Notes: a model not told the origin generated them from the sequence alone. Positions 42,871-54,700 are shown, counted from the stretch's first letter. The stretch: DNA of 64,000 bases from Fasciola hepatica (GCA_948099385.1 CANUEZ040000168.1:11504001-11568000), one strand, 5' to 3'. Program-made: numbers and translations.

Positions 42871-44825
42871 TTACAGTGTGAGACCTCTTTCAAAGGCCAG
42901 GTCGGCGGAGACGAGCTCATTAGTGAGCAATATAGCATTGGGGACTGTTAAGTATGACAAAAGTGCGCGCCTAAAAGCGAACATTGAGGAGGCACTGCGT
43001 AAGCTAAGGGGCAGCTTATTCCAGATTTTGAAATAGGCTGACAGAAAGAATCGGGACTTCGGACAGAGATTAGAATGAGGGACAGTGAGAGAGAAGGCAC
43101 GGTGCCGGATGGGGTAGGAGCAGGGCGCAGCGAATGAGATGGGATAAGAGGTGTAGGCCAGGTTATGGATTAGCTTAAAGAGGAAAATCAGGTTGAGCCT
43201 CATGCGACGAATCCATAGAGGCTCAATTTGTAGGAGCTCGCAGCGCTGGCGGTATGTTAGAGCTAGGGATACGCCCAACAGCCTTTTGGTGGAGGTAAGC
43301 TGAACGTTCTCAAGAGATACAATGGAGGAACGTGGCCAGAGGCTGGAGGTAATGGGACAATATTCTAGGAGCGGTCTCACGTGTGAGAGATACATGGAGA
43401 GGCGACTGGCCGGTATTAGGAAACACCGATTGATCAGGCCTAGGGTTCTCTTAGCCTTAGCATTTGGAATGATGCCTGTTCTGAGAAATTAAAGGAACAA
43501 GAGTAGCGCACGCCAAGATCGGTAACCATGGGGTGTATGGGGATGGGCAGACCGTCCAGACAAATTTGGCCGGGTGGTACCGTGCACTTGTACGGTAGGA
43601 GGAAGCTTTTCTCCGCAGAGAATTTCATGAACCACGAGACGCACCAAGTTTGGAGAACGAGTAAGTCATGCGATATGTTGCATAGAGTCACGGATAGGTC
43701 ACTAGGGAGGAAAGAGTACACTATTTTTATATCGTCGGCAAAGAGGAAAGGAGTGCCGTGTCGAATAGAAGAGAAAATGTCATTGATATAAATAAGGAAT
43801 AGTAATGGGCCTAGGACACTGCCTTGGATGACGCCGCTAGTAATTGGTTTGGCGGAAGATAGGTGGCCGTCGACGAGCACGGCTTGTGATCTGTTAGAGA
43901 GATAGGAGGATAGCCAGGAGAGGAGAGGGTCAGTAATACCGAGAGATCGGATTTTGGCCAACAGATGAATATGGGGAACACGGTCAAAAGCCTTAGACAT
44001 GTCGAGGTACAGGACAATTACAGAGTTGCCGGCGTCGGCAGCAGACGATAGGACATTGAGAAAGTCAAGCTGGCAGGAAGAGCAGGAACGGGAGTTCAAG
44101 AAACCATGCTGACCAGGGTTCAGCAGGTTGTCAGATAAGAGGTACTGGACAATGTGTCTTTTGATAATTCTCTCCATAATTGTGCAGACTACTGGGGTGT
44201 GATTGATGGGCCGATAGTTATCTGGGTCGTGTAATACGCCCTTTTTGAAGCGCGGAACTATAACAGAGGATTTCCATTGAGGGGGGAAGAAACTGTGAAT
44301 CATGGAGGTGGTATACATATTAAGTAACAATAAAGGGAGGTCAGGGCCACCGAAACGGAGGAGGGCCGGTGGGAGATCATCTGGCCCCGGTTTCGAGGAA
44401 GGTTTAATAGACGAAACTGATTTTTCAATTTCTAGATGGGTGAAGGGAATCGATGAAAGAGAGGCAGGGGAGCAGGGCTGGATTGTAGGAGGGGGAATAC
44501 CAGGACAGCTTATAAGGGAGGAAGAAAAATGCTCATTGAAGGCCTCAGAAATAGATGCAGGAGTATTAGCGGTAGATGAGCCGCAGATGAGGAACTTGGG
44601 CGAGATATGATTGGATTGCTTGGACCTTTTACTAAGCAGGTTGGACAGGTAGCCAGTTTTGTTTGGGTGTGCTAGGGCGATGGCCTCTTGCCTTCTCAGA
44701 TGCGAATCGACCATGCAATGCAGCCTCAGTTGTAGCTGGTTTATGCGCAGGAGAATTGTAAAGTCGTGTGATCTAGCGAAGGTAAGTTGCAGCTTAGATA
44801 GCTTACGCTCTACTACTGATGTCAC
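42871..44825 (-). pseudogene. LINE B4 ORF2 RT region, one frameshift
   Basis: Frame 44825-43440 carries the pre-RT linker, SKPGPDDLPPALLRF, NYRPINHTPV, YLDMSKAFDRVPH, VTSGVIQGSVLGPLLF and FLFADDIKIVYSF, all active-site positions intact. A one-base change near 43495 moves the frame; the C-terminus continues at 43395-42871 with RPLLEYCPI, IWNKLPLSLR and an end FERGLTL. Except for the 5' truncation and this shift it is the best-kept RT of the family after B3. Confidence 0.85.
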
Positions 44826-44855
44826 TGTTGGAGGCTTCAGAAATAACAGTTCGCA

Positions 44856-45868
44856 AGCAAACTTCTATTGAATGATTGGCACGTCCCTTACCCCGCCTGA
44901 TGAACCATACCCACGGGATGCTGCACATCACCTTGGTCTCATGTGAAACAATCCAATAACGGAGCCAGAATACGCAACACAGGAATTTTCTCTCATTAAA
45001 ATTCGATACGTTATCCGAACGCGAGTCCACTTGTCCCTCACATCCTTGGTTCCCAACAATGATGCCGAAGATCACTGAGAATCAATAAGTCAATATATTT
45101 GTCAGCATAACAGAACAATAAGGCGCGAGCCTACAAGGAGATTTTTCGCTCCGTTTTCTCTTCCAATATTTCATTTTTCTTTCGATCGGTATCCAGCCTG
45201 AAATTGACTCTTCACCAGTTAAAGGCCTTCAAGTTGCGCTTCCTTTTTTTTCTGAATGATAAGGGTTAATGATCCAGAACCTAAACTCACCTTATATATG
45301 GATTGCTGTTTCCTCCACATTCATCAACGTTGCCTGTCCATTTCCACATAGTTTCCTCATGTCCCCTCGTTTCATGATGAACTCCCTCTATTAGAATCGG
45401 GAATATCCATCATTCCGGGCCAACTTCATCTCCATAGAGAGCCGCTCTCTTCATATTCACCAAAGTTCACGGTTGTACTCCCATTCATTTCTTTAACCTC
45501 TTCATGTCCATAACTTACTCCGTGCATAGAACCAGCAATAGGCCTCAGTTACCCACATCTTGCATTATTATGACTCATAACGCATCCCTAGCGCTATATT
45601 TTCACGATATATTTTGTATTTTCACGGACCACCACCAACCAGTCGAATCCGAAGCCAAACCGTATTTGCCGCGCAAACCTTTATAATTTCAGTCGACTCA
45701 AACTATCTCTAGCAATATTGTTTTGCTTCTGACGACTCCACTCGCTTTCTTGAAATTCGTGTATAGTTCATTGTTTTGAGTAACGTTGTACACCATGATC
45801 ATGCGCATGCGCATGCGTCTCGACCATGGTCGAGAAATATACCATTATTATTATTATTATTATTATTG
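44856..45868 (+). repeat. S repeat copy S2, right part
   Basis: It resumes the alignment with S1 (about 7560-8507). It ends in TCTCGACCATGGTCGAGA (45822-45839), an 18-bp perfect palindrome, then AATATACC(ATT)n. The first 200 bp align less clearly. Confidence 0.65.
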
Positions 45869-46487
45869 CAAAGGTTTTCACCTTTGTCTTGCCTTATTTT
45901 GTTCTTCTTGGGCACGGCATTCCGATTGCTGACTATTCCTTCCTGGAACTTCACCCATCTTCCACCACGTGCGAACTGCCGACACCAGATGATACACACT
46001 ACTTCTCATGGAAATTGTCCCACCTTTTCGGGGGGTACCATTCATTTTCATATCCGCAAATCTATGAATGTTAGTATTCCTCTACGAACCTTCATGAAAT
46101 TCTTCCCTGCCTCCTTTGAATCAACGCCAGTTACCTTTTTAAGTGAACATGAATATGCATTATCGACCATTTTCTTGCATAATTCTCGTGAATATTGTAT
46201 TTCCTGCGTCCTAAGCCAGTGTACGTCTGAACATTCACACATCCGGCCGATTCATTACTATTGCCGCAGTTGGCTCGAAACCAATTCGTATTCACCGTGT
46301 ATTCTTTGGTCATTTTTATTCATTTAAACTCTCCTCAGCCTTATTCCATTGTTGCTTTGATCTTCGAATCTCTCATCGAAATTTGTGAATTTTCCATCTC
46401 ATTCAGTGATATTGTAAACTCTAATCATGCTTACATGCGTGCCTCTCGACCACGGTCCAGAAACATACCATTATTATTATTATCAAC
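45869..46487 (+). repeat. S repeat copy S3, probably 5'-truncated
   Basis: It starts in the ATT tail of S2. The last 150 bp clearly match S1 (GAATTTGTGAAT..TTCCATCT then ATCATGC). It ends TCTCGACCACGGTCCAGA, AACATACC(ATT)4. The tail abuts the integrase C-terminus of G2, so this is the right border of the nested block. Confidence 0.6.
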
Positions 46488-49400
46488 GGGAATTTTCGGT
46501 GGTGTGTCTGTGGATGGTGATGGTGTCGGTGTTGCCGGTAATGGAGGTGTATCAAAATACGCGGGTTATAATCTGTCAATAGAAGCAGTGTCTGGCTTTT
46601 CGGCTTTCTGAACCGCGAAATATTTGTCAGTGCGACCAAGTACCCTAAATGGACCGTCATACGGTGGTGTGAGTGGTTTACGAACAAAATCGTTACGAAT
46701 AAAAACGAAAGGTGACTTATATAGATCATTATGTACAAAAACCTGTGCGGATGACGAGCGAGTGGGTATTGGACGAAGATGTGACGTACGGTCTCTGAGT
46801 TGCTGGACAAACTGGGATGGGCTAGGACTGGCATCAATGCTGGGTTGAACATACTCACCTGGAAGGCATATAGTGGTACCGAAAACGAGTTCGGCCGACG
46901 TGCTGTGGAGGTCGTCTTTGACTTATGAGGCAGACCCAAAAGAACTAGTGGCAGGTTGTCGCTCCAGTTATTGGGGTTGGGCTGTGATATCAGTGCTGCT
47001 TTGAGTTGACGGTGTAGGCGCTCTACCATGCCATTGGATGAAGAATGGTATGCAGTTGTTGTGATGTGTTTACAGCCAAGCAGTTTAGTGAACTCACGAA
47101 ACAAATTCGATTGGAATTGGCTGCCACGGTCTGTGGTGACGGTAGACGGTACACCAAATATAGCAATCCAGTGTTGGAGTAGTAATTTCGCAATATTTTC
47201 TGCCGAGGTGTCGGAAATGGGTACTGCCGCCGGCCAGTGTGTGAAACGATCAACAACGGTTAGCAAGTGGGTGTTTCCATTTGATTGTGGTAGTGGACCA
47301 AAAAGATCGACGTGAATATGTGTGAAACGGACGTCGGGAACGGTGAATGTACTGGGAGGAGAGAAAGTGTGGCGGTAGACTTTGCTTCTCTGACATTGTA
47401 AACACTATTTAGTCCATAATACAATGTCAGAACTCATACTGGGCCAAACAAATCTGGCAGAAACTAGTTTGCGAGATGCACGAATACCAAGATGGGAAAG
47501 AGAATAAAAATGATCCAAAACGATCTTCCTGTAGAAAGTTGGAACGATAGGACGAGAGTGACCTGTAGACCAGTCACATAGGACTGTGCCATCGGCTGAA
47601 GGTAAAGGGGAATCTTTCAGCTGAGGGGTGGAGGATGTGCACAATTCGAGCAAGGATGGATCATCACACTGGAGGTTTGCCAGTTCCGTAAGATCGAACT
47701 TAGTCTGCACCGTGTTGATGTCAGGTCTGGGTAAAGCATCAGCCAACAACGTTATCAACTCTACGCACGTAGCGGATGTCTGTTGTGAACTGAGAAATAT
47801 AATTCAAATGGCGGATATCTCTGGGTGAATGTCTGTCAGGCTTGGCATAAATTGTATGTATCGGGGCTCTGTGGTCAGTGTGCACACGAAATTGTCGTCC
47901 TTCCAAAAGGTGACGGAAATGACGGATGGACAAGTAAATAGCCAGCAGTTCACGAGAAAACGTGCTGTATCTTGTCTGTGCCGCCTGAAGTTTTTGCGGG
48001 AAGAACGCTAAGGGCTGCAATTGATTGTCTGCAACTAGGTGAAGCATTGCAACGACCGCAGTATTTGATGCATCAGTCGTTAGAATTAACTCAGTATTTT
48101 GATCCGAATGCGGATGATGCAGCATGGCGGCATCTGCGAGAGCCTTTTTGGCTTCTGCGAAAGCTGTCTCGGCCTCGGGAGTGAGCGCGATCGTCTTGAC
48201 GTTGGACTTGAGAAGATCGGTTAAAGTGAGACGATGGTCGCACAATGGGGAATGAAGCGACGGTAGTAGTTCAAAATTCCCAAAAAACGTCGTAACTCTT
48301 TGACCGTTTGAGGTGCAGGAAATGAGAGGATGCTGCGCACCTTATCTGGGAGGGGTGTCAAACCATTTTGATCAATCTGGTACCCGAGAAAGTCGAGGGA
48401 CGGAACGCCGAACACGCATTTACTAGGGTTCAGTTGAAGTACGCACTGTTGGAAACGCTGAAACAGTTGACACAGATGAACGGCATGCTCTGATGGAGAG
48501 GCGCTGACAATTAAGATGTCGTCGACGTAGCCAAACGCGAAGGGTAGACCTCGAAGCACTTCATCGACGAACCGTTGGAACATCTGAGCAGCGTTTCTCA
48601 ATCCAAATGGCATGCGTATGAACTCGAACAAGCCAAACGGCGTGGTGATGGCGGGATCGGGTACCTGTCGGGGACGGTGACGTTGTTGAGAGCACGATAG
48701 TCTCCACAGGGTCTCCAATCACCAGATGACTTTGGAACCATGTGCAAAGGCGAGGCCCATGGGCTTGAAGACGGTCGAATGGTGCCAAGATTTGTCATAT
48801 GTTCGAGTTCAAGGCGTGCGATACGGAGTTTGTCAGCGTTGAGTCGGCGTGGTTGAAAATGGGCCGGTTGGCTTTTTGTGATGTGGTGGCGCACAGCATG
48901 AGAGACTGGGTCGGTGAAATGACAAGATTTGGTGAGGGATGGAAGCTCCTTCAAAATGTCAGCAAACAGCGATTGCGGGATCGCCAGCCAAATACCCAGG
49001 GATTTTGTGCATTTACCAGGGCCGACTGCACAAAGCTTGGTTGTGGTGTCCACCAGCTTGCGATTTTTGAGGTCCACAGTTAGGCCAAGGTGTGAGAGGA
49101 AATGTGCGCTGATAATGGGAGTCTGAACATCTGCCTGGATGAAAACCCATTGAAAAGATCATCGTAGGCCTAAATCAAGAGTGATGGACCGTTGGCGGAA
49201 TGTCGCAATAGTTGTTGTGTTTGCTGCTTGCAGTGCGAAGTGAGATGGTTTGAGGCCATGGTGTTTGGGTGAGGGAATTACACTGATCTCGGCGCCGGTA
49301 TCAATGAGAAGTCGAAAGTCACTGGATCAGTCAATGACATAAAAAAGGCGACTTTCGTGTGGAGAGCCAGCCGTAGTCGTCGCCGTTACTGGCTGGCCTG

Positions 49401-49720
49401 GTCGTTTGACTGTGAGGTGGAAGTGCGGAATGAACATGGAGGATAACAGCGGCGTGCCTGGCAGCCGAATTTGCGGTGGCACCAACACCAGGTTTGTAAC
49501 CGGCGGTTTCTGGACCGTGATCTAGGTCGACGAGGTACTTCGGCGGACAGGTAGATGAGTAGTTAACACATTGCACATTGCGCCGACCAGATTGCACAAC
49601 ATGCGAACGGCTTCTTTTAGGTCCGTAATGTCCTTATCGATGTGAGAGTGATGGGATGGGGAAGCAGGACTGCGAGGACCATCGCCACGGCGATCTAGGG
49701 CAGTTGCTGGTAGCGCCATG
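46488..49720 (-). pseudogene. pol: G2 pol: protease, RT, RNase H, integrase, with breaks
   Basis: From high to low coordinate: end of gag with CWCHRKFGCQARRCYPPC (about 49440-49500); protease LLIDTGAEISVIP (about 49290); RT from about 49077 with [22 protein letters not shown]; then an apparent deletion of about 75 bp near 48650 (PDRYPIP joined to AITTPFGLF) that removes the first catalytic Asp block; FGYVDDILIVS at 48519; RNase H LILTTDASN (48245-47739); integrase zinc motif HLGIRASRK ... CLQCQRSK with an in-frame TAG near 47404; core VDLFG, TDRGSQF, NGMVERLHR (about 47330-46990); GPFRVLGRTDKYFAV (GPY/F-like, about 46640). Disrupted at 46488 by S3. The deletion alone makes RT inactive. Confidence 0.85.
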
Positions 49721-49728
49721 GGGGATTC

Positions 49729-50289
49729 TTATGTAGGAGTGGTTTCGGCCGGTGATGTCATCTGAACACAGGGTCTACCAGCCGGGTACCATTCCATTAT
49801 TCTATCGGCGTGTTGCGCAACACTGTCAAGAGGAGTAGTGGGCTCCAGCATTGACAGGACCCGCTGCATCGGGAGAGGTAGTTCATCAACCCATATCTCC
49901 CTGAAAATGGCGTCGTCCACTTGACGTCCAGCCAGTAGCGACCGCATGAGGCGCATGAGCTGGGACGGAGATTCTTCTCCGAGCGCCACCGACGTGAACA
50001 GCTCCCGGAGCATTTTTCTGGCTGATTTTCCGGTGCGCTGAATGACTGCTTCCTTAAGCTTCGTGTAAGGAGCTTCTGGTGGAACGGGATCGAGAAGATC
50101 TTCCACGTCAACGGCGATGTCAAAGGGAAGCGCTTGGACAAGGTGAGAGTATCTCACGTGCTCGCTGGTTACACATCGAGTGGTAAACACGGGTTCTATT
50201 TCTCCAAGCCACACTCGAGGGATGATTGGGGCAAAAACGGGCAGCTTCAGAGCAACCGCGTGGATGTCAATAGATTCGCTGTCAGACAT
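49729..50289 (-). pseudogene. gag: G2 gag (capsid part), ended early by TAA
   Basis: The likely start is ATG 50289 (MSDSESIDIHAVAL); an upstream in-frame ATG at 50328 is less likely. VWLGEIEPVFTTRCVTSEHV and LKEAVIQRTGKSARKMLREL align with gag of G1. A TAA at 49731-49729 interrupts the frame, which continues open beyond it to 49522 (MALPATALDRRGDG...), so a single stop cuts the protein before the zinc motif. Confidence 0.8.
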
Positions 50290-50344
50290 GGTGAATGGTG
50301 TGGAACTTGGACCAAAAGAATGAAGCAAGTGTCAAAGGATGGAA

Positions 50345-50363
50345 AAACGACCTGAGCTCACCA
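50345..50363 (-). promoter_or_regulatory. Primer binding site of G2
   Basis: The minus strand reads TGGTGAGCTCAGGTCG, four bases from the LTR end. The first seven bases equal the G1 site but the rest does not match tRNA-Trp; the primer tRNA is unknown. Confidence 0.55.
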
Positions 50364-50367
50364 ACTT

Positions 50368-51071
50368 TGTAGCGCACTACTCTGTGTGTACGGTACACTG
50401 AATTAATGTCAACAATATCTAAGACCACACTAGCAAACTGCACAAAATTTCTGTTGATACTGCACAAAATTTATGTCTTTCAGAAAAAGAAAATCACGCA
50501 GTGTTGGGAGCTACGGAAACGCACCGACAACACAACTATCTGGACACACGATTGGATCTAGCCACACCAAGTCCTGTCCAAACTGAACTGAACTGAACTA
50601 AGACGGGCGGAGGAGCGCGCTGTGATGAAAAGGCCAAAAGGGTATGTACATTAGGAATTAAAATGAAGCAAAAGTTGTGACGCAAACTCACAGTGGTTCA
50701 GTGTTCTTGTGATCAGGAAATGAGCGCCAAAGAGCCAATATCCGCCAATGTCTTCAGTTCAGTTCGGTTTGACAGCCACCTGTTGGACAGAAAAGGATGG
50801 TATTGAGCGAAGTGCCAAGCGACGCCGTGGAAGCTTCTAAAATGTTCTGTTTCTCAAAGTTGGTTCTGACTGATATGATTCCAAGACACACCAAATCAGA
50901 AGATGAGACCGTGCAAGAATGGAAGATTTATAGACAGCCTTTTTGAATTGCGCGCTGATGACGAACAAAAGGTGTGTGCGTTTTACAATAAAACGTCGGT
51001 ACAACAAAGGAGCGTCGCACGAAGGGACGTTGAGATTCATGGAAAAAATCGGAAATGTACAGGTAACGATA
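50368..51071 (-). repeat. 5' LTR of G2 (right)
   Basis: 704 bp, the same length as the left LTR. It starts TGTAGCG; the outer end reads ACGATA in place of CCTACA, so three terminal bases have changed. It contains the LINE 3' end at 50455-50599. Confidence 0.9.
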
Positions 51072-51395
51072 AAGGTGATCTGTTTTTGATGTTCCACTTT
51101 TTTGAATCATGTCAAAGCGATTGCTTCTTTTCCGTCTGTCCAGCCTCTTCTCTCCGTATTCACAAAGGGAAGGTGTTTGAACCAAGGCCAAGCACTTCAC
51201 TAGAGGTCAACGTTTTAGCTATAGAATTATTACTCTGTGGAATGCACTTCCGGAAGATATTGTTCTCTCGCAGATCAGAACTGTCTTCAAGAAAGAGTTA
51301 CACCTCTGCCTTGGTCTCTCTCAATCATTTCTTGTAAAACCACGAAATAAATGTCTTTTATCGCATATATTTCCATGAATGTCGCTCCCCATATA
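51072..51395 (+). mobile_element. LINE D2, right part (3' end)
   Basis: It starts AAGGTGATCTG after the G2 LTR and continues the D family: GDLFLMFHFFESCQSDC, then LWNALPEDIV and the 3' UTR to about 51395. D3 begins immediately after. Confidence 0.85.
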
Positions 51396-51396
51396 G

Positions 51397-53741
51397 GACA
51401 GACACCCTACTGCTTGGTGTGGTCTATCGTCCTCCCGCATGCAATTCAACCGATAGCCTAGGTCTCATAGACTTATTAGGCTCCCCGAAAAGTTACACAG
51501 ACTTCATCCATCTGTTAGTCACTGGTGACTTCAACTTACCCAGTACTAACTGGCAAAGAGCTGATGCCCCGGATATCACTTTTGGTAAACCACTTCTAGA
51601 TCTCGTACTCGAGAACTCATGGGTGCAGAACGTAAAAGATCCGACCAGGAATCGCACAGAACCTGCCCCAGTTCCTGCTAGATCTGGTCATCACTAATGA
51701 ACGGTTCCAAATAGATGCGGTGCACTACTTGCCACCTCTTGGTAAAAGTGGTCGCATTCTCATTGGGTTCGATTATATTGTGAAGTGGCCCCCTCTTCCT
51801 TCAGAAATCAGAATTTTCAGATCCTTCAAAATGACCAATTTTTACCAAGTCTGTGCATTTATTCGCTCTCAGCTAAATTCAACTAACCCAGGTAACTCTG
51901 ATGGTGAAGTGGCAGAAAGTCTCAGACAGTTGATCTCCTTAGCTGATAGGCTATTTGTCTCCAGAATTCGTCGTTCACAGACAGCTAAGCGAACCCTCCC
52001 TCGCCCCATTAGGCGCATTCTAGACAAACGCGCACGCCTCCTTGCTAGATATAAAACTACAGGACTTGCCCGTGACGCAGAAGATTTCAGGATCATACGG
52101 AACATATGCAAAGACAAGATTGGGTCCTTTCAGAAAGCAGTCCAACGATCTGTACTTCCTCGAGCAGGGACCATTAAGGCATTTTTCTCTCAGTATATGG
52201 CTCATCTGAGATACACAGCTCCGAGGCCACCTGCTCTCAAATATCATGTCGGATCCCCACTTACTTCCTACAGCCAAGTGGCCAAGGCCTTCAGATCCCA
52301 CTTTGACAGCTTTTAGCTCCATAACGATATCATCCCACCCTACCATGCACCTGATACCTTTGGTCACTACCCTTAGCCACATCACTATTGCCCTTTGTAC
52401 AGTTGCACAAGGTTTCCGTTGGCTCAACTAATACTGCTCCATGGGTCCTGACTTAATCCATACCCGCATTTTCAAGGAGACGGCGGACATATTGGCAGCT
52501 CCTTGTGCATCTCTTTTTCAGCGATGTGTGGACAATGGAATTTACCCCAGCAGCTTGAAAAAGCAGTCAACGCACTCATCTGTAAGAAGGGTAGTAGGCA
52601 TCTTGCTCCTAGTTACATGTCCATAAGTCTGACTAGCATCACCAGCAACAATTTTGAGGGAATTCTCAAGAGTGAGGTTCTTTCCCACCGGAATAGAAAT
52701 GGGTTTCTTCTCCTCGTCCCAGTATGGGATTCTTCCTGGCAGATCATGCATCACCAATATGCTTACTGTCATGGATAGTCTGACAAAAGCCTACGATGAC
52801 GGCCAGCTCTCACACGCTGTATTCATCGATTTGGCTAAGGCCTTCGATAAGGTCCTCCATGCCCCTCTTTTTATAAGCTGCAAACATACGAGATTACAGG
52901 CTCCATGTCGGACATCTTACGCGGCTTTTTTAGCGACCGCACCTTTGTGGTGATGGAGGGGAATCTTTTGTCTCAACCTTCCCCAGTAACGACTGGGGTC
53001 CCACAAGGAACGGTCTTAGGTCCTCTTCTGTTCTTGATCTACATAAATGATCTTCCGACAGCCCTTCCTGTGAACATTGCCATGTATGCAGACGATGTAA
53101 CCCTCTGGAGTTCAAGCGTTGAAGACCTGCAAATTGCAGTTGATGAAACAAAACGCTGGTCCGAGGATTGGAACCTCCCAGTTAACGATGACCAATGCGT
53201 GAGCATGTCTTTCGGCAGAGAGACTAGTCACACGTTCTCCATTAACGGAGCAACCATACTGCCGAGGTTTGGCCGAAACAAGGTGCTCGGTTTCTGGTTG
53301 GGTTGTAACTTGTCCTCCTCTCATCATCACCAACTTGCGAGCAAGTCTGCCTTTCGTGTTCCAAATGTGATTCGAAGGTCCTTCCCGCACATCTCTAGGG
53401 AGGATTTCCCCATAATTTTTGGCACGTATACCCGTCCTCTGTTGGAGTACGGTGGTCAGATAGTGCACTCTGGTCTTGTCCGAGACCGTGAGATCCTAGA
53501 AAAAGTTCAGATGGCCTCCACCAAAGCAGGAAGGGGTCTATCCCATCTACCTTATCCCGTCCACTTCTCACTCCTAAGTCTCTATCCCCTTGACTTAAGA
53601 CGCGTGAGAGGTGATCTGTTTTTGATGTTCCACTTTTTTGAATCAGGTCAAAGCGATTGCTTGTTCTCCGTCTGTCCAGCCTCTTCTCTCCGTGGTCGCA
53701 GTACAACGACTTTTAAACCAAGACCGCGTACTTCTCTATGA
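51397..53741 (+). pseudogene. LINE D3 ORF2, stops and frameshifts
   Basis: The endonuclease fragment has LLVTGDFNLPSTNW (GDFN intact) and after a shift near 51660 LDLVITNERF and PLGKSGR (usual SDH lost). The linker frame 51720-52316 stops at HFDSF. RT: CITNMLTVMDSLTKAYDDG, FIDLAKAFDKVLH (52654-52953), VTTGVPQGTVLGPLLF and AMYADDVTLWSS (52905-53741), RPLLEYGGQI, ending in RGDLFLMFHFFESGQSDC. The stops at about 52316 and 52375 are the same as in D2. Confidence 0.85.
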
Positions 53742-54150
53742 ATTAATGTTTTTAGCTAGAGGGCTGTAGCTCTGTGGAATGCACTTCCGGAAGATATTGT
53801 TCTCTCGCAGATCAGAACTGTCTTCAAGAAAGAGTTACACCTCTGTCTTGGTCTCTCCCAGTAATTCCTTGTATATAAACAAACAAAAAACAAAAGTGAA
53901 ATAGATGTCTTTTATTGCAATACCATTTCGCTATATGTTTCTGAATGTCACACTCTCATTCCTCTTAAGGCGCTGTCCATACTGAGACACTGCCTAATGT
54001 GTATATTTTGTTTCGACTGCCGACCCCGCCCTCCGCTTCCCTTTACTATCGTTTCGGCTCGGTGAATCCGACAGAAGCTCAGAGGTTTCCTCAAGAACCG
54101 GGATAATTGAGCTCAAAGCCTCGAATCTGTGTATTACATCAAGACTTCAA
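51397..54150 (+). mobile_element. LINE D3, 5'-truncated
   Basis: It starts within the endonuclease (VVYRPPACNS), then linker, RT, C-terminus and 3' UTR with GGTGAATCCGACAGAAG. Nearly identical to D2 where they overlap. Confidence 0.8.
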
Positions 54151-54259
54151 GGCTTCTGTGTAAATTATGAAAACAACAAAACTAGTGGTGATGTATTGAT
54201 GTATCCATATTCATTTTATCGGACTCATGTACTACATGGGGAATATTTTTATACTGATA

Positions 54260-54700
54260 TCACCTTTGCGAAAATGGTTATCGTTTTTAGCTATGGGATT
54301 AATAATCTGTGGAATGCACTTCCGGAAGATATTGTTCTCTAGCAAAACAAAACTATCTTTAATAAAAAGCTGGACTTCTACCTTGGTCTCTCCCATTAAT
54401 TCCCTAATAAAAAAGAAATGGGTATCTTTTATTGCTTATATATTCATGAATATGGCACCCCCACTCCGCCTACTGCACTGCCCACTGTGAGACACTGCAT
54501 GGTGTTATGTGTATCTTGTTTGCGCTGCCACCCCGCCCACCCCCCTCTCCGCTTCTCTTTACTCTCGTTTCAGCTCGGTGAATCCGACAGAAGATCAAAG
54601 ATTTCCGCAAGAACCGGGACAATTGGGCTCAAAGCTTCGAAGCCGTGTAGTACTTCAAGACTTCAGGAATTAAAGACCCGCATTCCGCCTAATGCACTTA
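54260..54700 (+). mobile_element. LINE D4, 3' end fragment
   Basis: LWNALPEDIVL (54308 region) followed by the D 3' UTR (GGTGAATCCGACAGAAG at about 54577, CCGTGTAGTACTTCAAGACTTCA at about 54643). A second D terminus, directly downstream of D3. Confidence 0.7.

Larger units (their letters stand above)
40303..44855 (-). mobile_element. LINE B4, 5'-truncated, minus strand, inside S2
   Basis: The ATT tail is at 40303-40323. Reading rightward on the plus strand come AATAAA and hairpin (minus strand), a 2.5-kb 3' UTR, and ORF2 to 44825. The 5' truncation falls near 44855 within the linker between endonuclease and RT. Confidence 0.8.
20089..51071 (-). mobile_element. Gypsy element G2 (Mag/CsRn1-like), split by a 25.4-kb nested block
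   Basis: Two LTRs of exactly 704 bp each (20089-20792 and 50368-51071) bracket the element on the minus strand. The right part holds LTR, primer site, gag, protease, RT, RNase H and integrase (to 46488). The left part holds the pol C-terminus, 3' UTR, polypurine tract and LTR (20089-21061). Flanks are the two sides of LINE D2, with GAGG/AAGG as probable target duplication (one mismatch). By eye the LTRs differ at about ten positions. The interior block 21062-46487 contains C2, B2, B3, S2 with B4, and S3. Confidence 0.85.

Noticed and set aside
50903..51337. A 144-codon frame from the G2 LTR into D2
   Set aside because: It crosses the LTR border at 51071, so it is a chance fusion created by the insertion; only the part after 51072 is LINE-derived.
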